Source: Streptomyces pseudovenezuelae (lineage in GTDB: Bacteria; Actinomycetota; Actinomycetes; Streptomycetales; Streptomycetaceae). Taken from it: 64,000 bases of DNA. Positions 54,063-63,254 of this stretch are shown piece after piece. The stretch spans positions 408,476-472,475 of the forward strand of contig NZ_KQ948146.1 in assembly GCF_001513955.1 (NCBI RefSeq), given 5' to 3'. Numbering within the stretch: position 1 is the stretch's first letter; each line of letters opens with the position of its first letter. The notes under the pieces were generated by a model. The model saw only the letters and a program-made list of their open reading frames with translations, did no database searches and was not told the DNA's origin. Position numbers and translations under genes: made by a program.

Positions 54063-55214
54063 CTACTGCCCCATCGTGAGCCCGTCCTTGGCCGCGCCCC
54101 GGCTCAGCACCACCTCCCGGATCCGGTCGCGGACGCCCTCGACATCGGCGCCCTGCGCGATCGCCCGGTTGAGGTTCACCACCCGGCCGGCGTCCACGTC
54201 GAACATCTGCGGCACGAACTCCGCCTTCGCGACCCGCCAGCGCCCGCCCGGCCTGGCGGGCGGGGCGAACGTGAAGCGGGCAAGGGTGGACTGGTTGCCG
54301 CGCGGGTCCTGGGCGCCGTCGTGGTTGAACATCTCGCCGGCGATCTGGTCGCCCATGCCGTAGACCACCCAGGTGCCGTTGACCTTCTCGTACGCCTGCG
54401 GGACATGGGCGTGGGTGCCGAGGATCAGGTCGACGTCGGGACGCCCGCCGGTACGGGCGGCGGTCAGGTCGCGGGCCAGGGCCAGCTGCTGTTCGTCGGG
54501 CGCGTCCTGCCACTCGGTGCCCCAGTGCAGCGACACGACGACCACGTCGGCGCCCGCCTTCCGGGCAGCGCGCGCGTCCGCGAGGATCTTGGTCTCGTCC
54601 ATCAGGTTCACGGCCCAGGGCTGCCCCTGGGGCAGTGGGAAGCCGTTGGTGTCGTAGGTGTAGGCGAGGTGGGCGACCTTCGCCGGGCCCGCACGCAGGA
54701 CGGTGACCGTACGCGCCTCGCCCTCGGTACGGGCCGAACCGGCGTGTCGTACGCCGGCGCGGTCCAGGGCGTCGAGGGTGCGGCGGATTCCCCCGGCGCC
54801 GTCGTCGAGGGTGTGGTTGGAGGCGGTGGAGCAGCCGTCGTAGCCGGTGACGGCGAGGGCCTGGGCCACCTCGGGCGGTGACTTGAAGGTCGGGTAACCG
54901 GTGTAGTCGCCGTTCGCGCCGTAGACGGTCTCCATGTGACACAGCGCCAGATCGGCGCGGGAGACGACGGAGCGGACCCCGGCCAGCATCGGGCGGAAGT
55001 CGTAGCCGTTCCCGCCCGCGTCGAAGCGGGCCCGGTCGATGATCGAGCTGTGCGGCAGGACGTCACCGGAGGCGACGAGCGTGAAGCCGTGCGGTGCGGC
55101 GGCGGCGGCCGGGGCCGGATGCCCGGGTGCCGCGTGGTCGTGCGCCTGGCAGGCCGCTCCTCCGGCGAGAAGGGCCGTGAGGGCCAGGGCAACCTGCTGT
55201 CTGCGTGCAATCAT
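54063..55214 (-). CDS. CapA-like (PgsA) metallophosphatase-fold lipoprotein
   Basis: This 383-aa protein belongs to the CapA/PgsA family, linked to poly-gamma-glutamate synthesis, though many members have other roles. The lipobox is LLAGGAACQ near residue 22. The phosphoesterase-like motifs are LVASGDVLPHSSI near 45, LALCHMETVYG near 90, ASNHTLDDGAGG near 130, VVVVSLHWGTEWQD near 220, and LILGTHAHVPQAYE near 260. No capB/capC genes are nearby. GGGGTGAG precedes the ATG at 55212-55214. It is convergent with the MarR gene (1-bp gap). Confidence 0.83.
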   Translation of the reverse strand: MIARRQQVALALTALLAGGAACQAHDHAAPGHPAPAAAAAPHGFTLVASGDVLPHSSIIDRARFDAGGNGYDFRPMLAGVRSVVSRADLALCHMETVYGANGDYTGYPTFKSPPEVAQALAVTGYDGCSTASNHTLDDGAGGIRRTLDALDRAGVRHAGSARTEGEARTVTVLRAGPAKVAHLAYTYDTNGFPLPQGQPWAVNLMDETKILADARAARKAGADVVVVSLHWGTEWQDAPDEQQLALARDLTAARTGGRPDVDLILGTHAHVPQAYEKVNGTWVVYGMGDQIAGEMFNHDGAQDPRGNQSTLARFTFAPPARPGGRWRVAKAEFVPQMFDVDAGRVVNLNRAIAQGADVEGVRDRIREVVLSRGAAKDGLTMGQ

Positions 55215-55445
55215 CAGCTCACCCCACTGAGGTCATATTTACTGACGAATAGGTATGAGCTTGTCCGTGTCCGCAAACGGACTGACCGCCTTGTTGACCC
55301 GTCCGGGGCGCACGGGACGCGGCACAGACGCGCGAGGGACCGGAAGGGACCGTTCACCGAACCGTTCGTCGACGCGATCGACCGTCCGCCGCAGATCCTT
55401 GTGCGTGCCCTGTCCCCCGGCCCCGCGCTGAGGTGCCATACGGCC

Positions 55446-55991
55446 ATGACGGCCGGAACCACCCTCACGAACGGGACGACCGCCGAGCACGAGCTCGCCG
55501 CACTGCAGCGGGAGCACGGCCGGCCCCTCTTCGCGCTCCTCCTCCGGCTCAGCGACGGCGACCGGCAACGCGCCGAGGACCTCGTGCAGGAGACCCTCGT
55601 CCGCGCCTGGCAGCACCCCGAGGCACTGCGCGCCGACGACTTCGAGTCCGTACGGCCCTGGCTGCTGACGGTGGGGCGGCGGCTCGCGATCGACGCGCGG
55701 CGGGCCCGGCAGGCGCGTCCGCCCGAGGTCGGTGACGCCGTCCTGGAGAACGCGCGGGTGTGCGCCGACCACGCCGAGCGGGCGGCCGCCGCCCTCGACG
55801 TACGCGAGGCTGTGAAGACACTCACTCCGGAGCACCGTGAAGTCCTGGTGCTGGTGTATTTCCAGGGGGCGAGTGTGGCGGAGGCCGCCGAGATCCTGGG
55901 GATTCCGCCCGGTACCGTGAAGTCCCGCGCGTACTACGCGCTGCGCGCCCTGCGCCGGGTGCTTCCGGGATACGCGGCCGACCTGCGGTGA
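55446..55991 (+). CDS. ECF sigma factor
   Basis: This 181-aa sigma-70 family factor has only regions 2 and 4. Region 2 includes QRAEDLVQETLVRAWQHPEA (near residue 38) and WLLTVGRRLAIDARRARQA. Region 4 includes TPEHREVLVLVYFQGASVAE (near 122) and GIPPGTVKSRAYYALRALRR. The zinc anti-sigma gene two positions downstream is its likely partner. The AUG at 55446 has only a weak site (GAGGTGCC 9 nt upstream). The promoters it recognises are unknown. Confidence 0.9.
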   Translation: MTAGTTLTNGTTAEHELAALQREHGRPLFALLLRLSDGDRQRAEDLVQETLVRAWQHPEALRADDFESVRPWLLTVGRRLAIDARRARQARPPEVGDAVLENARVCADHAERAAAALDVREAVKTLTPEHREVLVLVYFQGASVAEAAEILGIPPGTVKSRAYYALRALRRVLPGYAADLR

Positions 55992-56126
55992 AACCAATGG
56001 GAAAGTCAAACCTCCGTAAAGCGCCTTGCTGAAGACCCCTGTTGAGTAATCGGCTGTCTTCATCCGTGTTCCGGATGGGGGCCCGGCGACGGGCGACGCG
56101 CACGCACCGGAGGAAGGCAGGAAGGG

Positions 56127-56642
56127 ATGCTGCACAGAGGTCAAGAGAGCACGGAGGGCACCGGCGGTGGCGAACTGGTCGTCCCCATGGCCTGGTTGTA
56201 CGCCGAGTACATCGCCGACGAGCTGCTGCGTTCCGGCGATCTGATGCCGCCGACGTCCTTCGAGTTCCGTGCCGGACGGGACGCGCTGGCGCTGACCGTC
56301 TTCCTCGCCGACACCGAGGGAGAGCTCTCCGGCATCCAGGTCGTCTCACAGCTGGAGAACTGGCTGTCCCTGACGGCGTACGACCAGCCGTGGCAGGACT
56401 GGGTGTGCGAGCGGATGGCCGCGCTGACCGCCGAGGCGGTCGCCACCGGCGGGCCCGCAGCGGACCTCGAACTCGCGGCCGCGGCCTGGCGCTGGCTGGA
56501 GGAGACGGAGCTGCTCGCGCCCGACCTGAACGCCGTGCCGGGCGGCGCGGCGGGGATCGGCGAGGACGAGGGTCCGAAGGTGTGGACACCGGCCTGGCAG
56601 CTCGGTCTGCCGCTCGGCCACCTCGCCATCCACCTCTTCTAG
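56127..56642 (+). CDS. Protein of unknown function between sigma and anti-sigma genes
   Basis: This 171-aa acidic protein has no motif I can name. It is rich in Ala/Leu/Glu helices (MAWLYAEYIADELLRSGDLM, AAAAWRWLEETELLAP) and one beta-like part (FEFRAGRDALALTVFLA). It has no signal peptide or membrane segment, so is probably cytoplasmic. GGAAGG precedes the ATG at 56127. It lies 135 bp after the sigma gene and 151 bp before the anti-sigma gene on the same strand, so it may belong to the same regulatory set. Confidence 0.7.
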   Translation: MLHRGQESTEGTGGGELVVPMAWLYAEYIADELLRSGDLMPPTSFEFRAGRDALALTVFLADTEGELSGIQVVSQLENWLSLTAYDQPWQDWVCERMAALTAEAVATGGPAADLELAAAAWRWLEETELLAPDLNAVPGGAAGIGEDEGPKVWTPAWQLGLPLGHLAIHLF

Positions 56643-56793
56643 ATTGCTTGCGATTCGGACCAATCCGCGGGGCCGACCGCTCCGAATCCCTTGGTCACGA
56701 TTCTGTGCATGCCTTGAGTGATTCGGCGGGCTGGTGCGTACCGGTGGGAGCAAGGAGTAACCCCACCCACACCCAACGGCACGAGGTTTCGGC

Positions 56794-57447
56794 ATGAGGT
56801 CCTTGGAGAGGCATCGCGACGTCGGCGCGTACGCGCTCGGCGTGCTGGACGAGGCGGAGGCCTTCCGCTTCGAGGACCACCTCATGGAGTGCCCCAAGTG
56901 CGCGGCACACGTGACCGAGTTCGGTCCTGTGACCCGTCAGATGATGCTGTACCGGCGGGCGACACCGCGGACCGTGCACCCGATGGCCCAGCCCGGCCCG
57001 CAGCTCCTGAACCGCCTCCTCGGCGAGGTCGCCACCCGGCACCGGGCACGGCGCAGGCGCCTGTTGTACGCGGTGGCCGCCTCGGTGGTCCTGACCGTGG
57101 GCGGTTCCACCCTCGCGATGACGACGGGCGGCGACACGCCGCCGACCAGCAGCATCGAGGCCACCGACGCCCGCTCCGGTGTGTGGGCCCAGGTCACCAC
57201 CGAGGACGAGGACTGGGGCACCCAGGTGGAGCTCAGGGTCAAGGACGAGTCCGGGCCCCGCGCCTGCCACCTCGTCGCGATCAGCCACGACGGCAAGGAG
57301 GAGACCGTCACCGGCTGGAACGCCACCGGGCACGCCACCGACGACAACACCATGATGGGCAGCTCCACCTTCCACGCCGACCAGATCGACCACTACGAGG
57401 TCAGGACGTCGGGCGGGGAGCATCTGGTGACGCTGGAGCCGGGCTGA
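56794..57447 (+). CDS. Membrane-bound zinc anti-sigma factor (zf-HC2)
   Basis: This 217-aa protein holds the ECF sigma factor inactive at the membrane. The ZAS domain at residues about 5-45 has the zinc signature FEDHLMECPKCAAHV (His-x3-Cys-x2-Cys). A basic stretch (RHRARRRR) and one transmembrane segment (LLYAVAASVVLTVGGSTLAM, residues about 90-108) follow, then an extracellular beta-rich domain of about 105 residues. A weak GAGG precedes the ATG at 56794. It converges with the Fpg/Nei gene. Confidence 0.88.
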   Translation: MRSLERHRDVGAYALGVLDEAEAFRFEDHLMECPKCAAHVTEFGPVTRQMMLYRRATPRTVHPMAQPGPQLLNRLLGEVATRHRARRRRLLYAVAASVVLTVGGSTLAMTTGGDTPPTSSIEATDARSGVWAQVTTEDEDWGTQVELRVKDESGPRACHLVAISHDGKEETVTGWNATGHATDDNTMMGSSTFHADQIDHYEVRTSGGEHLVTLEPG

Positions 57448-57457
57448 CGGCGTCCGG

Positions 57458-58321
57458 TCACTTGAGCAGTCGCGACAACCGCCGGTCCGCCAGGGGCTTG
57501 CCGCCCGTCTGGCAGGTGGGGCAGTACTGCAGGGAGGAGTCGCTGAAGGAGACCTCCCGGATGGTGTCGCCGCAGACCGGGCAGGGATCGCCGGTGCGGC
57601 CGTGGACCCGCAGGCCGGACTTCTTCTCCGACTTCAGGCGGCCCGCCGCCACCCCTCTCGATCGTTCCACCGCCTCGGTGAGGGTGCCGCGCAGGGCCTG
57701 GTAGAGGCTCTCCGTCTCCTCGGGAGTCAGGGAAGCCGCCAGTTTGAACGGGGACATCCTCGCCGCGTGCAGGATCTCATCGCTGTAGGCGTTGCCCACC
57801 CCGGCGATGAGGCTCTGGTCGCGCAGGGCGCCCTTCAGCTGCCGGCGCTCGCCCTTGAGGAGGGCCGCGAGGCTCGCCCCGTCGAAGTCCTCGGCCAGCG
57901 GGTCGGGGCCCAGACGGGCGATGCCGGGTACGTCCTGGGGATCGGCCACCACGTACACCGCGAGGCGCTTCTGGGTACCGGCCTCGGTGAGGTCGAAGCC
58001 CGCGCCGGTCTCCAGCGCCACCCGGAGGGCGAGCGGGCCCTTGCCGGGGCGGGGCGGGCCGTCGGGGAGACGGTCCTTCCAGTGCAGCCAGCCCGCGCGG
58101 GCCAGATGGGTGACCAGGTGCGGGCCGCCGTCCGTCTCCAGGTCGAGGAACTTGCCGTGGCGGTGCACGGCGACCACCTCGCGGCCCTCGACCGCGGTCG
58201 GCGGCGGGTCGTACGTCTTCAGGACGCTGACGGCCACCGGCAGCACACGCACCATCTCGTGCCCGACCAGGTTCTCGGTCAGGAAGTCCTTGAGCGCTTC
58301 CACCTCGGGGAGTTCCGGCAT
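57458..58321 (-). CDS. Fpg/Nei-family DNA glycosylase
   Basis: This 287-aa base-excision repair enzyme starts with MPELPEVEALKDFL, giving the catalytic N-terminal Pro2 and Glu3. The H2TH domain includes SLIAGVGNAYSDEILHAARM near residue 165. The C-terminal zinc finger (residues about 240-275) has CPVCGDTIRE and YCPTCQTGGKPL. It removes oxidised bases and nicks the strand. The ATG at 58319-58321 is required for Pro2. It lies 31 bp downstream of the SpoIIE-HATPase gene on the same strand and converges with the anti-sigma gene. Confidence 0.93.
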   Translation of the reverse strand: MPELPEVEALKDFLTENLVGHEMVRVLPVAVSVLKTYDPPPTAVEGREVVAVHRHGKFLDLETDGGPHLVTHLARAGWLHWKDRLPDGPPRPGKGPLALRVALETGAGFDLTEAGTQKRLAVYVVADPQDVPGIARLGPDPLAEDFDGASLAALLKGERRQLKGALRDQSLIAGVGNAYSDEILHAARMSPFKLAASLTPEETESLYQALRGTLTEAVERSRGVAAGRLKSEKKSGLRVHGRTGDPCPVCGDTIREVSFSDSSLQYCPTCQTGGKPLADRRLSRLLK

Positions 58322-58352
58322 ACGTCCAGAGTGCCACCGGGGGCCGCTGCGG

Positions 58353-60440
58353 TCAGCTCCGCTCCCCCACGACGAACTCGCACCACACGCACTTCCCGCC
58401 GCCCCGCGCCTCCACGCCCCACACATCGCTCAGCAGGTCGACCAGCAGCAGGCCCCGGCCCGAGACCCCCGACTCGCCCGCCTCCCGGCGGCGCGGCAGG
58501 GCGCTGGAGGAGTCCTCCACCTCTACGCGCATCCGCCGGTCGGAGCGGGTCAGGACCCGCAGGGTGACGATGGCGGCGCCCTCGGTGTGCATCAGCGCGT
58601 TGGTGATCAGCTCGTCGGCGACGAGTTCGATCTCGTCGGAGCGCTCCCGCGCGCCCCAGGCGCCGACCGCGGCCCGGATCATGTGCCGGGCCCCGGTGAG
58701 TGCCTCGGGATCCCCGGACGCCACGTGCTGCTGGAGGCGGCCGCCGGACTGCGGGGCGTCCAGACCGCGGCGGCGCAGCAGGAGCAGTGCCACGTCGTCG
58801 TCACCGCCGCGTTCCTCGGCCACGTCGATGAGCCGGTCGGCGAGCTCCCACACGTCGGTGGGGCCCACGGCGATGAGGCTCGTGAGGGTCTGCATGCCGT
58901 CGTCGAGGTCGGCGCCGGGCTGTTCGACCAGCCCGTCGGTGCACAGCAGCAGCGTGCCCCCGGGGTCGAGTTCGAGGGTGGCGACGGGATAGTCGAGCTG
59001 CCCGAACTCGGCGGACAGCCCGAGCGGCAGTCCCCCCTCGACGGTCACCCGGCGGCAGCTGCCGTCGGCGTGCCGGACCAGGGGGTCGATGTGGCCCGCG
59101 CGGACGGCCTGGACGACTCCGGTGGCGAGGTCGGCCTCGGCGTACAGGCAGGTCGCGAAGCGGTCGGTGTCGAGCTCGTGGAGGAAGACGGAGGCCCGGG
59201 CCATCACCGTGGCCGGGGGGTGCCCCTCGGCGGCGTAGGCCCGCAGCACGATCCGCAGCTGGCCCATGACAGCGGCGGCGTGGGTGTCGTGGCCCTGGAC
59301 GTCTCCGATGACGGCACCGACGCGGCCGCCGGGCAGCGGGATCAGGTCGTACCAGTCGCCGCCGATGTCCCGGGGCAGGGAACCCTCGGCGCCGGCGGCC
59401 CGGTAGCGGACGGCGACGTCGGCACCGGGGACGCTCGGGATGGTGCGCGGCAGCATGGCCTGCTGGAGACCGGTGGCGAGGTCCTTCTGCTGCTCGTAGA
59501 GCATGGCCCGCTGGAGGCTCTGGGCGATGCTGCTGCCGAGGGCGATGAGGACGTTGCGGTCCTCGGGCGTGAAACCGCGCCGGTCACTGTAGAGCAGGCC
59601 CATGGCGCCGATCGGGCGGGCCTCGGCGATCAGCGGGAGGTAGGCCGCGGAGGTGATGTCGAGGCCGGTGATGTGCGGCCACAGGATCGGGTAGCGGTCC
59701 GCGAACTCCTCCGGTGACTCGATGAACCGGGGGGTCAGCGTGCGCACGGCCTCGCTCATCGGGTAGGGCTCGTCGATCCGGGTGATGTCGGTGCCGGGCA
59801 CGAAGCTGCCCGCGGGTCCCTCGGCGATCAGCCGGATGCGGCCCGCCTCGACCAGGCCCATCACCAGGCTGGTGGCGCCGAGGTGGGTGAGGCCGTGGGT
59901 GTCCTTGAGGACGTCGATGACGTCCTGGACGGTCCGGGCGTGGGCGAGGGCGGCCGTGGTGAGCTGGACGACGTTGGTCTGCCGGCGCAGGGCCTCGTCC
60001 TGGGCGGCCTGCTCCCGGCGGGCCTCCAGCTCGCCCATCTCCTGGGTGGCGTCACGGACGATCCCGATGATCCGGCGCGGACGGCCCGTCTCGTCGCGCC
60101 GGATGTACCCCTGGGTGTGGGTCCAGCGCAGGGTGCCGTCCCGGCAGCGCAGCCGGAAGTAGGTGCCGTAGTTCTCGCTGCCGTCCTTGATGGCCCGGGC
60201 GACCAGGGTGTCCAGCCGGAGTCCCTCGGCGCTCGGGACCCGGACGGCCAGGCTCACCGGGTTGCCGTCGTATTCGTCGGGGCGCAGGTCGAAGACCTCG
60301 TGGGCCTGGGCGTCCATGTGGAACAGACCGGTGTCCAGGTCCCAGTCGAAGCTGCCCATGCGGTTGAGCGCCAGGATCGGATCCGGGTGGGCGGGCCAGT
60401 CGTCCGGGAGTGACAGGGCGCTCGCTCCCCGATCAACCAT
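58353..60440 (-). CDS. PAS-GAF-SpoIIE phosphatase-HATPase signalling protein
   Basis: This 695-aa regulator combines sensor, phosphatase and kinase parts. A PAS domain lies at residues about 25-130 (FDWDLDTGLFHMDAQAHEVF), a GAF domain at about 150-310, and the SpoIIE/PP2C phosphatase at about 335-545 with DIGGDWYDLIPLPGG, AVIGDVQGHD and LLLCTDGLVEQPG. The HATPase domain at about 570-690 has EIELVADELITNALMHT and GRGLLLVDLLSDVWG. Such proteins tune STAS antagonists both ways. AAGGTGG precedes the ATG at 60438-60440. Confidence 0.92.
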   Translation of the reverse strand: MVDRGASALSLPDDWPAHPDPILALNRMGSFDWDLDTGLFHMDAQAHEVFDLRPDEYDGNPVSLAVRVPSAEGLRLDTLVARAIKDGSENYGTYFRLRCRDGTLRWTHTQGYIRRDETGRPRRIIGIVRDATQEMGELEARREQAAQDEALRRQTNVVQLTTAALAHARTVQDVIDVLKDTHGLTHLGATSLVMGLVEAGRIRLIAEGPAGSFVPGTDITRIDEPYPMSEAVRTLTPRFIESPEEFADRYPILWPHITGLDITSAAYLPLIAEARPIGAMGLLYSDRRGFTPEDRNVLIALGSSIAQSLQRAMLYEQQKDLATGLQQAMLPRTIPSVPGADVAVRYRAAGAEGSLPRDIGGDWYDLIPLPGGRVGAVIGDVQGHDTHAAAVMGQLRIVLRAYAAEGHPPATVMARASVFLHELDTDRFATCLYAEADLATGVVQAVRAGHIDPLVRHADGSCRRVTVEGGLPLGLSAEFGQLDYPVATLELDPGGTLLLCTDGLVEQPGADLDDGMQTLTSLIAVGPTDVWELADRLIDVAEERGGDDDVALLLLRRRGLDAPQSGGRLQQHVASGDPEALTGARHMIRAAVGAWGARERSDEIELVADELITNALMHTEGAAIVTLRVLTRSDRRMRVEVEDSSSALPRRREAGESGVSGRGLLLVDLLSDVWGVEARGGGKCVWCEFVVGERS

Positions 60441-60502
60441 GGAGCCACCTTGCCAGGATTTGCCCGATTCTTCGACCGGGGCGGCGGTGTCTTCGGCGGC
60501 CG

Positions 60503-61693
60503 TCAGGCACCGAGGACGTCGGTGGGGGTGTCGAAGACGGTGTCGGTGCCGGTCGGGGCGGCCGTGTCGTCGGGGATCAGCCCGCCGCCGTCGGGGAGAT
60601 CCGGGGTGTCCGGGACGGTCTCGGGGCCGATCCCGGTCCCGGGGTCGACGGGGACGGGGACGGTCGTACGGCTGCCGTCCGGCGGGACCGCGGGGGTTCC
60701 GGGCCGCGTCGCGAGCGGCGGGGTGAGGGCGGCGCTCGCGGTGGGCGAGGGGCAGCTCCCGCCGTACGGCCCCTCGGTGGCCGTGGCCGTGGCCCTGGCA
60801 CCGGGCCTGACGGTGGCGCCGGGCGTGGGCGTGGCGGTCGGAGGCGGGGGCGGGCAGCCGGGCGCGGGCCGCCGAGGGGCGGCGCCGAGGGACGTGTCCG
60901 GTGACGCGCTGCCGCCCGGGGGTGCCGTGGGGGTCAGCGGTTGCGGTTCCGGCGGCGGTACGGCGTGGTCGTGCCGGCAGTCGTGGTCGATCCGGCGTTC
61001 GATCCAGGAGTGGTGGACGAGGTCGATGATGGTGATGTCGGTGACGAGCTGCTCGCTGGGGGCCACCACGATCACCTCGGTGGGCCGGAACCCGGACCAC
61101 GGCTGTCCGCTCATGACCGCGCCGCCCCGCATCGCCACCGGGGGCGTCAGCGGGTTGCCGCAGGCGCAGCGGACGCGCGGGACGCCCCGGTTGTCGACGA
61201 GGACGGCGGTGCCCGCCTGGAGGACCGACTGGAAGCCGCTCGCCCTGCCGTCGCGGTAGCCGTGGTCGGTGACCCGGGTGTCGGCGCGCAGGACGACCGG
61301 GGCGAGTCCGCGCAGGTAGTCCGGGACCGAGACCGGGGCGACGCCCGCGACCCGCGCGAACGCGCGCGTTCTGGAGGGGTCGGTGGTCAGGTCGTCGATC
61401 TGCCGTGCCACGTCACAGCTGCCGACGCGCTCGGTGCCTCCGTAGAGGCCGGGCGTGCCGCCGGAGACGGTCCGCGGGGCGGCCGGGTCCCGCCGGGGCA
61501 CTCGGGTGAGGGGCGGGGCCGTGGTGGCCGCCGAGCGGGTGAAGGGACTCGGCCCCGCGGCCTCCGCCGGCTGGAGGAAGAGTTCACCCCGGGTCTCGAC
61601 GCCGTTCTCACCCCCGGCCCCGCCGCATCCGGCGACGAGGAGTGCCGCCGCGAGCGCGCAGGCCGTGGCGAGGGTTGTGGTGGGTGTCCGCAC
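60503..61693 (-). CDS. DUF6777-like secreted lipoprotein with Pro/Thr-rich tail
   Basis: This 396-aa protein has the lipobox ALLVAGCGG near residue 23. A globular part (residues about 85-240) contains VLVDNRGVPRVRCACGNPLT and a domain I associate with DUF6777. The C-terminal 150 residues are rich in Pro, Thr and Gly (ATATATEGPYGG and PVPVDPGTGIGP). The role is unknown. The start is GTG with GGGAGA upstream. It is divergent from the lipase maturation factor-like gene. Confidence 0.75.
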   Translation of the reverse strand: MRTPTTTLATACALAAALLVAGCGGAGGENGVETRGELFLQPAEAAGPSPFTRSAATTAPPLTRVPRRDPAAPRTVSGGTPGLYGGTERVGSCDVARQIDDLTTDPSRTRAFARVAGVAPVSVPDYLRGLAPVVLRADTRVTDHGYRDGRASGFQSVLQAGTAVLVDNRGVPRVRCACGNPLTPPVAMRGGAVMSGQPWSGFRPTEVIVVAPSEQLVTDITIIDLVHHSWIERRIDHDCRHDHAVPPPEPQPLTPTAPPGGSASPDTSLGAAPRRPAPGCPPPPPTATPTPGATVRPGARATATATEGPYGGSCPSPTASAALTPPLATRPGTPAVPPDGSRTTVPVPVDPGTGIGPETVPDTPDLPDGGGLIPDDTAAPTGTDTVFDTPTDVLGA

Positions 61694-61826
61694 CGCGTTC
61701 TCCCGTCCATACCGGGCAATTCATCACTATTGTCTGCTTCACTCACTTGGGTTACGCAAGCGGAAGGGAGGTACACGGAGAGTCACACAGGGTCCGGCTG
61801 GACAATGGAGGCAGGAGAGCACGGCC

Positions 61827-63254
61827 GTGGACTGGTTCACCGCACCCGACTACTGGCTGAGCCGGCTGGTCTTCCAGCGGGCTCTGGCGGGGCTGTACTT
61901 CGTCGCGTTCCTGGCGGCGGCCCTGCAGTTCCGGGCGCTGCTCGGGGAGCGCGGAATGCTGCCGGTCCCGCGTTTCGTGGCACGGGTGCCCTTCCGGCGG
62001 GCCCCGAGCCTGTTCCAACTCCACTACTCGGACCGGTTCTTCGCTTTGTGCGCGTGGACGGGCTGCGGGGTGTCGGCCGCGCTGGTGGCGGGCCTGGACT
62101 CCCGGCTGCCGCTGTGGGGCGGGATGCTGCTGTGGCTGGTGCCGTGGCTGCTGTATCTGTCGATCGTCAACGTGGGCCAGACCTGGTACGGCTTCGGCTG
62201 GGAGTCCCTGCTGCTCGAAGTCGGCTTCCTCGCGGTGTTCCTCGGCAACGACGACGTGGCCCCGCCGGTCGTGGTGCTGTTCCTGCTGCGCTGGGTCCTG
62301 TTCCGGGTCGAGTTCGGCGCGGGACTCATCAAGATGCGCGGCGACGCCTGCTGGCGCAAGCTCACCTGCCTGGACCACCACCACGAGACCCAGCCGATGC
62401 CGGGTCCGCTGAGCTGGTTCTTCCACCGGCTGCCGCGGCCCGTGCACCGGGTGGAGGTGGCCGCGAACCATGTCACGCAACTCGTGGTGCCCTTCCTCCT
62501 GTTCACCCCGCAGCCGGTCGCCACGGCCGCCGCGTCCCTGATGATCGTGACCCAGTTGTGGCTGGTGCTGTCGGGCAACTTCGCCTGGCTCAACTGGATC
62601 ACGATCGTGCTGGCGGTGTCGGCGCTGGAACTCCCGGGCGACGCGCCGGACCTGCCCGCCACCCCGCTCTGGTACGAGGTGACGGTCCTCGCCGTCGCCG
62701 CGCTCCTCCTCGCCCTGAGCTACCACCCGGTGCGCAACATGATCACCCGGAGCCAGATCATGAACCGTTCCTTCGATCCGCTCCATCTGGTCAACACCTA
62801 CGGCGCGTTCGGCAGCGTCAGCCGCATCCGCCACGAGGTGGTGGTCGAGGGCACCGCGGACGACGTGCCGCGCAGGGACTCCGAGTGGCGGGAGTACGAG
62901 TTCAAGGGCAAGCCGGGCGATCCACGGCGCTGGCCGCGCCAGTTCGCGCCCTACCATCTGCGTCTGGACTGGATGATGTGGTTCGCCGCGCTGTCCCCGG
63001 CGTACGCCGGGGCGTGGTTCGGCACGATGGTCGAGCGACTCCTGGAGAACGACCCCGCCACGCTGCGGCTGTTGCGCCGCTCCCCGTTCCCGGCGGACGA
63101 GCCGCCCCGTCATGTCCGCGCCCGACTGTTCCGGTACCGGTACACCACCTGGCGCGAGCTTCGGGAGACGGGGGCGTGCTGGGAGCGGACGTACGTGCGG
63201 GAGTTCCTGCCGCCCACACGGTTGACGCGGCCGGCCGCAGGTCAGAGGCCGTAG
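61827..63254 (+). CDS. Lipase maturation factor (LMF1)-like membrane protein
   Basis: This 475-aa membrane protein resembles eukaryotic LMF1, which helps lipases fold. Up to eight transmembrane segments lie in residues about 15-310. Conserved motifs are SIVNVGQTWYGFGWE near residue 110, RWVLFRVEFGAGLIKMRGD near 155, and MPGPLSWFFHRLP near 195. The C-terminal domain includes LVNTYGAFGSVSRIRHEVVV near 325, and the loop contains HLRLDWMMWFAAL near 375. The bacterial role is unknown. It starts with GTG at 61827 (AGGAGAGC upstream). It converges with and overlaps the next gene by 13 bp. Confidence 0.87.
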   Translation: MDWFTAPDYWLSRLVFQRALAGLYFVAFLAAALQFRALLGERGMLPVPRFVARVPFRRAPSLFQLHYSDRFFALCAWTGCGVSAALVAGLDSRLPLWGGMLLWLVPWLLYLSIVNVGQTWYGFGWESLLLEVGFLAVFLGNDDVAPPVVVLFLLRWVLFRVEFGAGLIKMRGDACWRKLTCLDHHHETQPMPGPLSWFFHRLPRPVHRVEVAANHVTQLVVPFLLFTPQPVATAAASLMIVTQLWLVLSGNFAWLNWITIVLAVSALELPGDAPDLPATPLWYEVTVLAVAALLLALSYHPVRNMITRSQIMNRSFDPLHLVNTYGAFGSVSRIRHEVVVEGTADDVPRRDSEWREYEFKGKPGDPRRWPRQFAPYHLRLDWMMWFAALSPAYAGAWFGTMVERLLENDPATLRLLRRSPFPADEPPRHVRARLFRYRYTTWRELRETGACWERTYVREFLPPTRLTRPAAGQRP

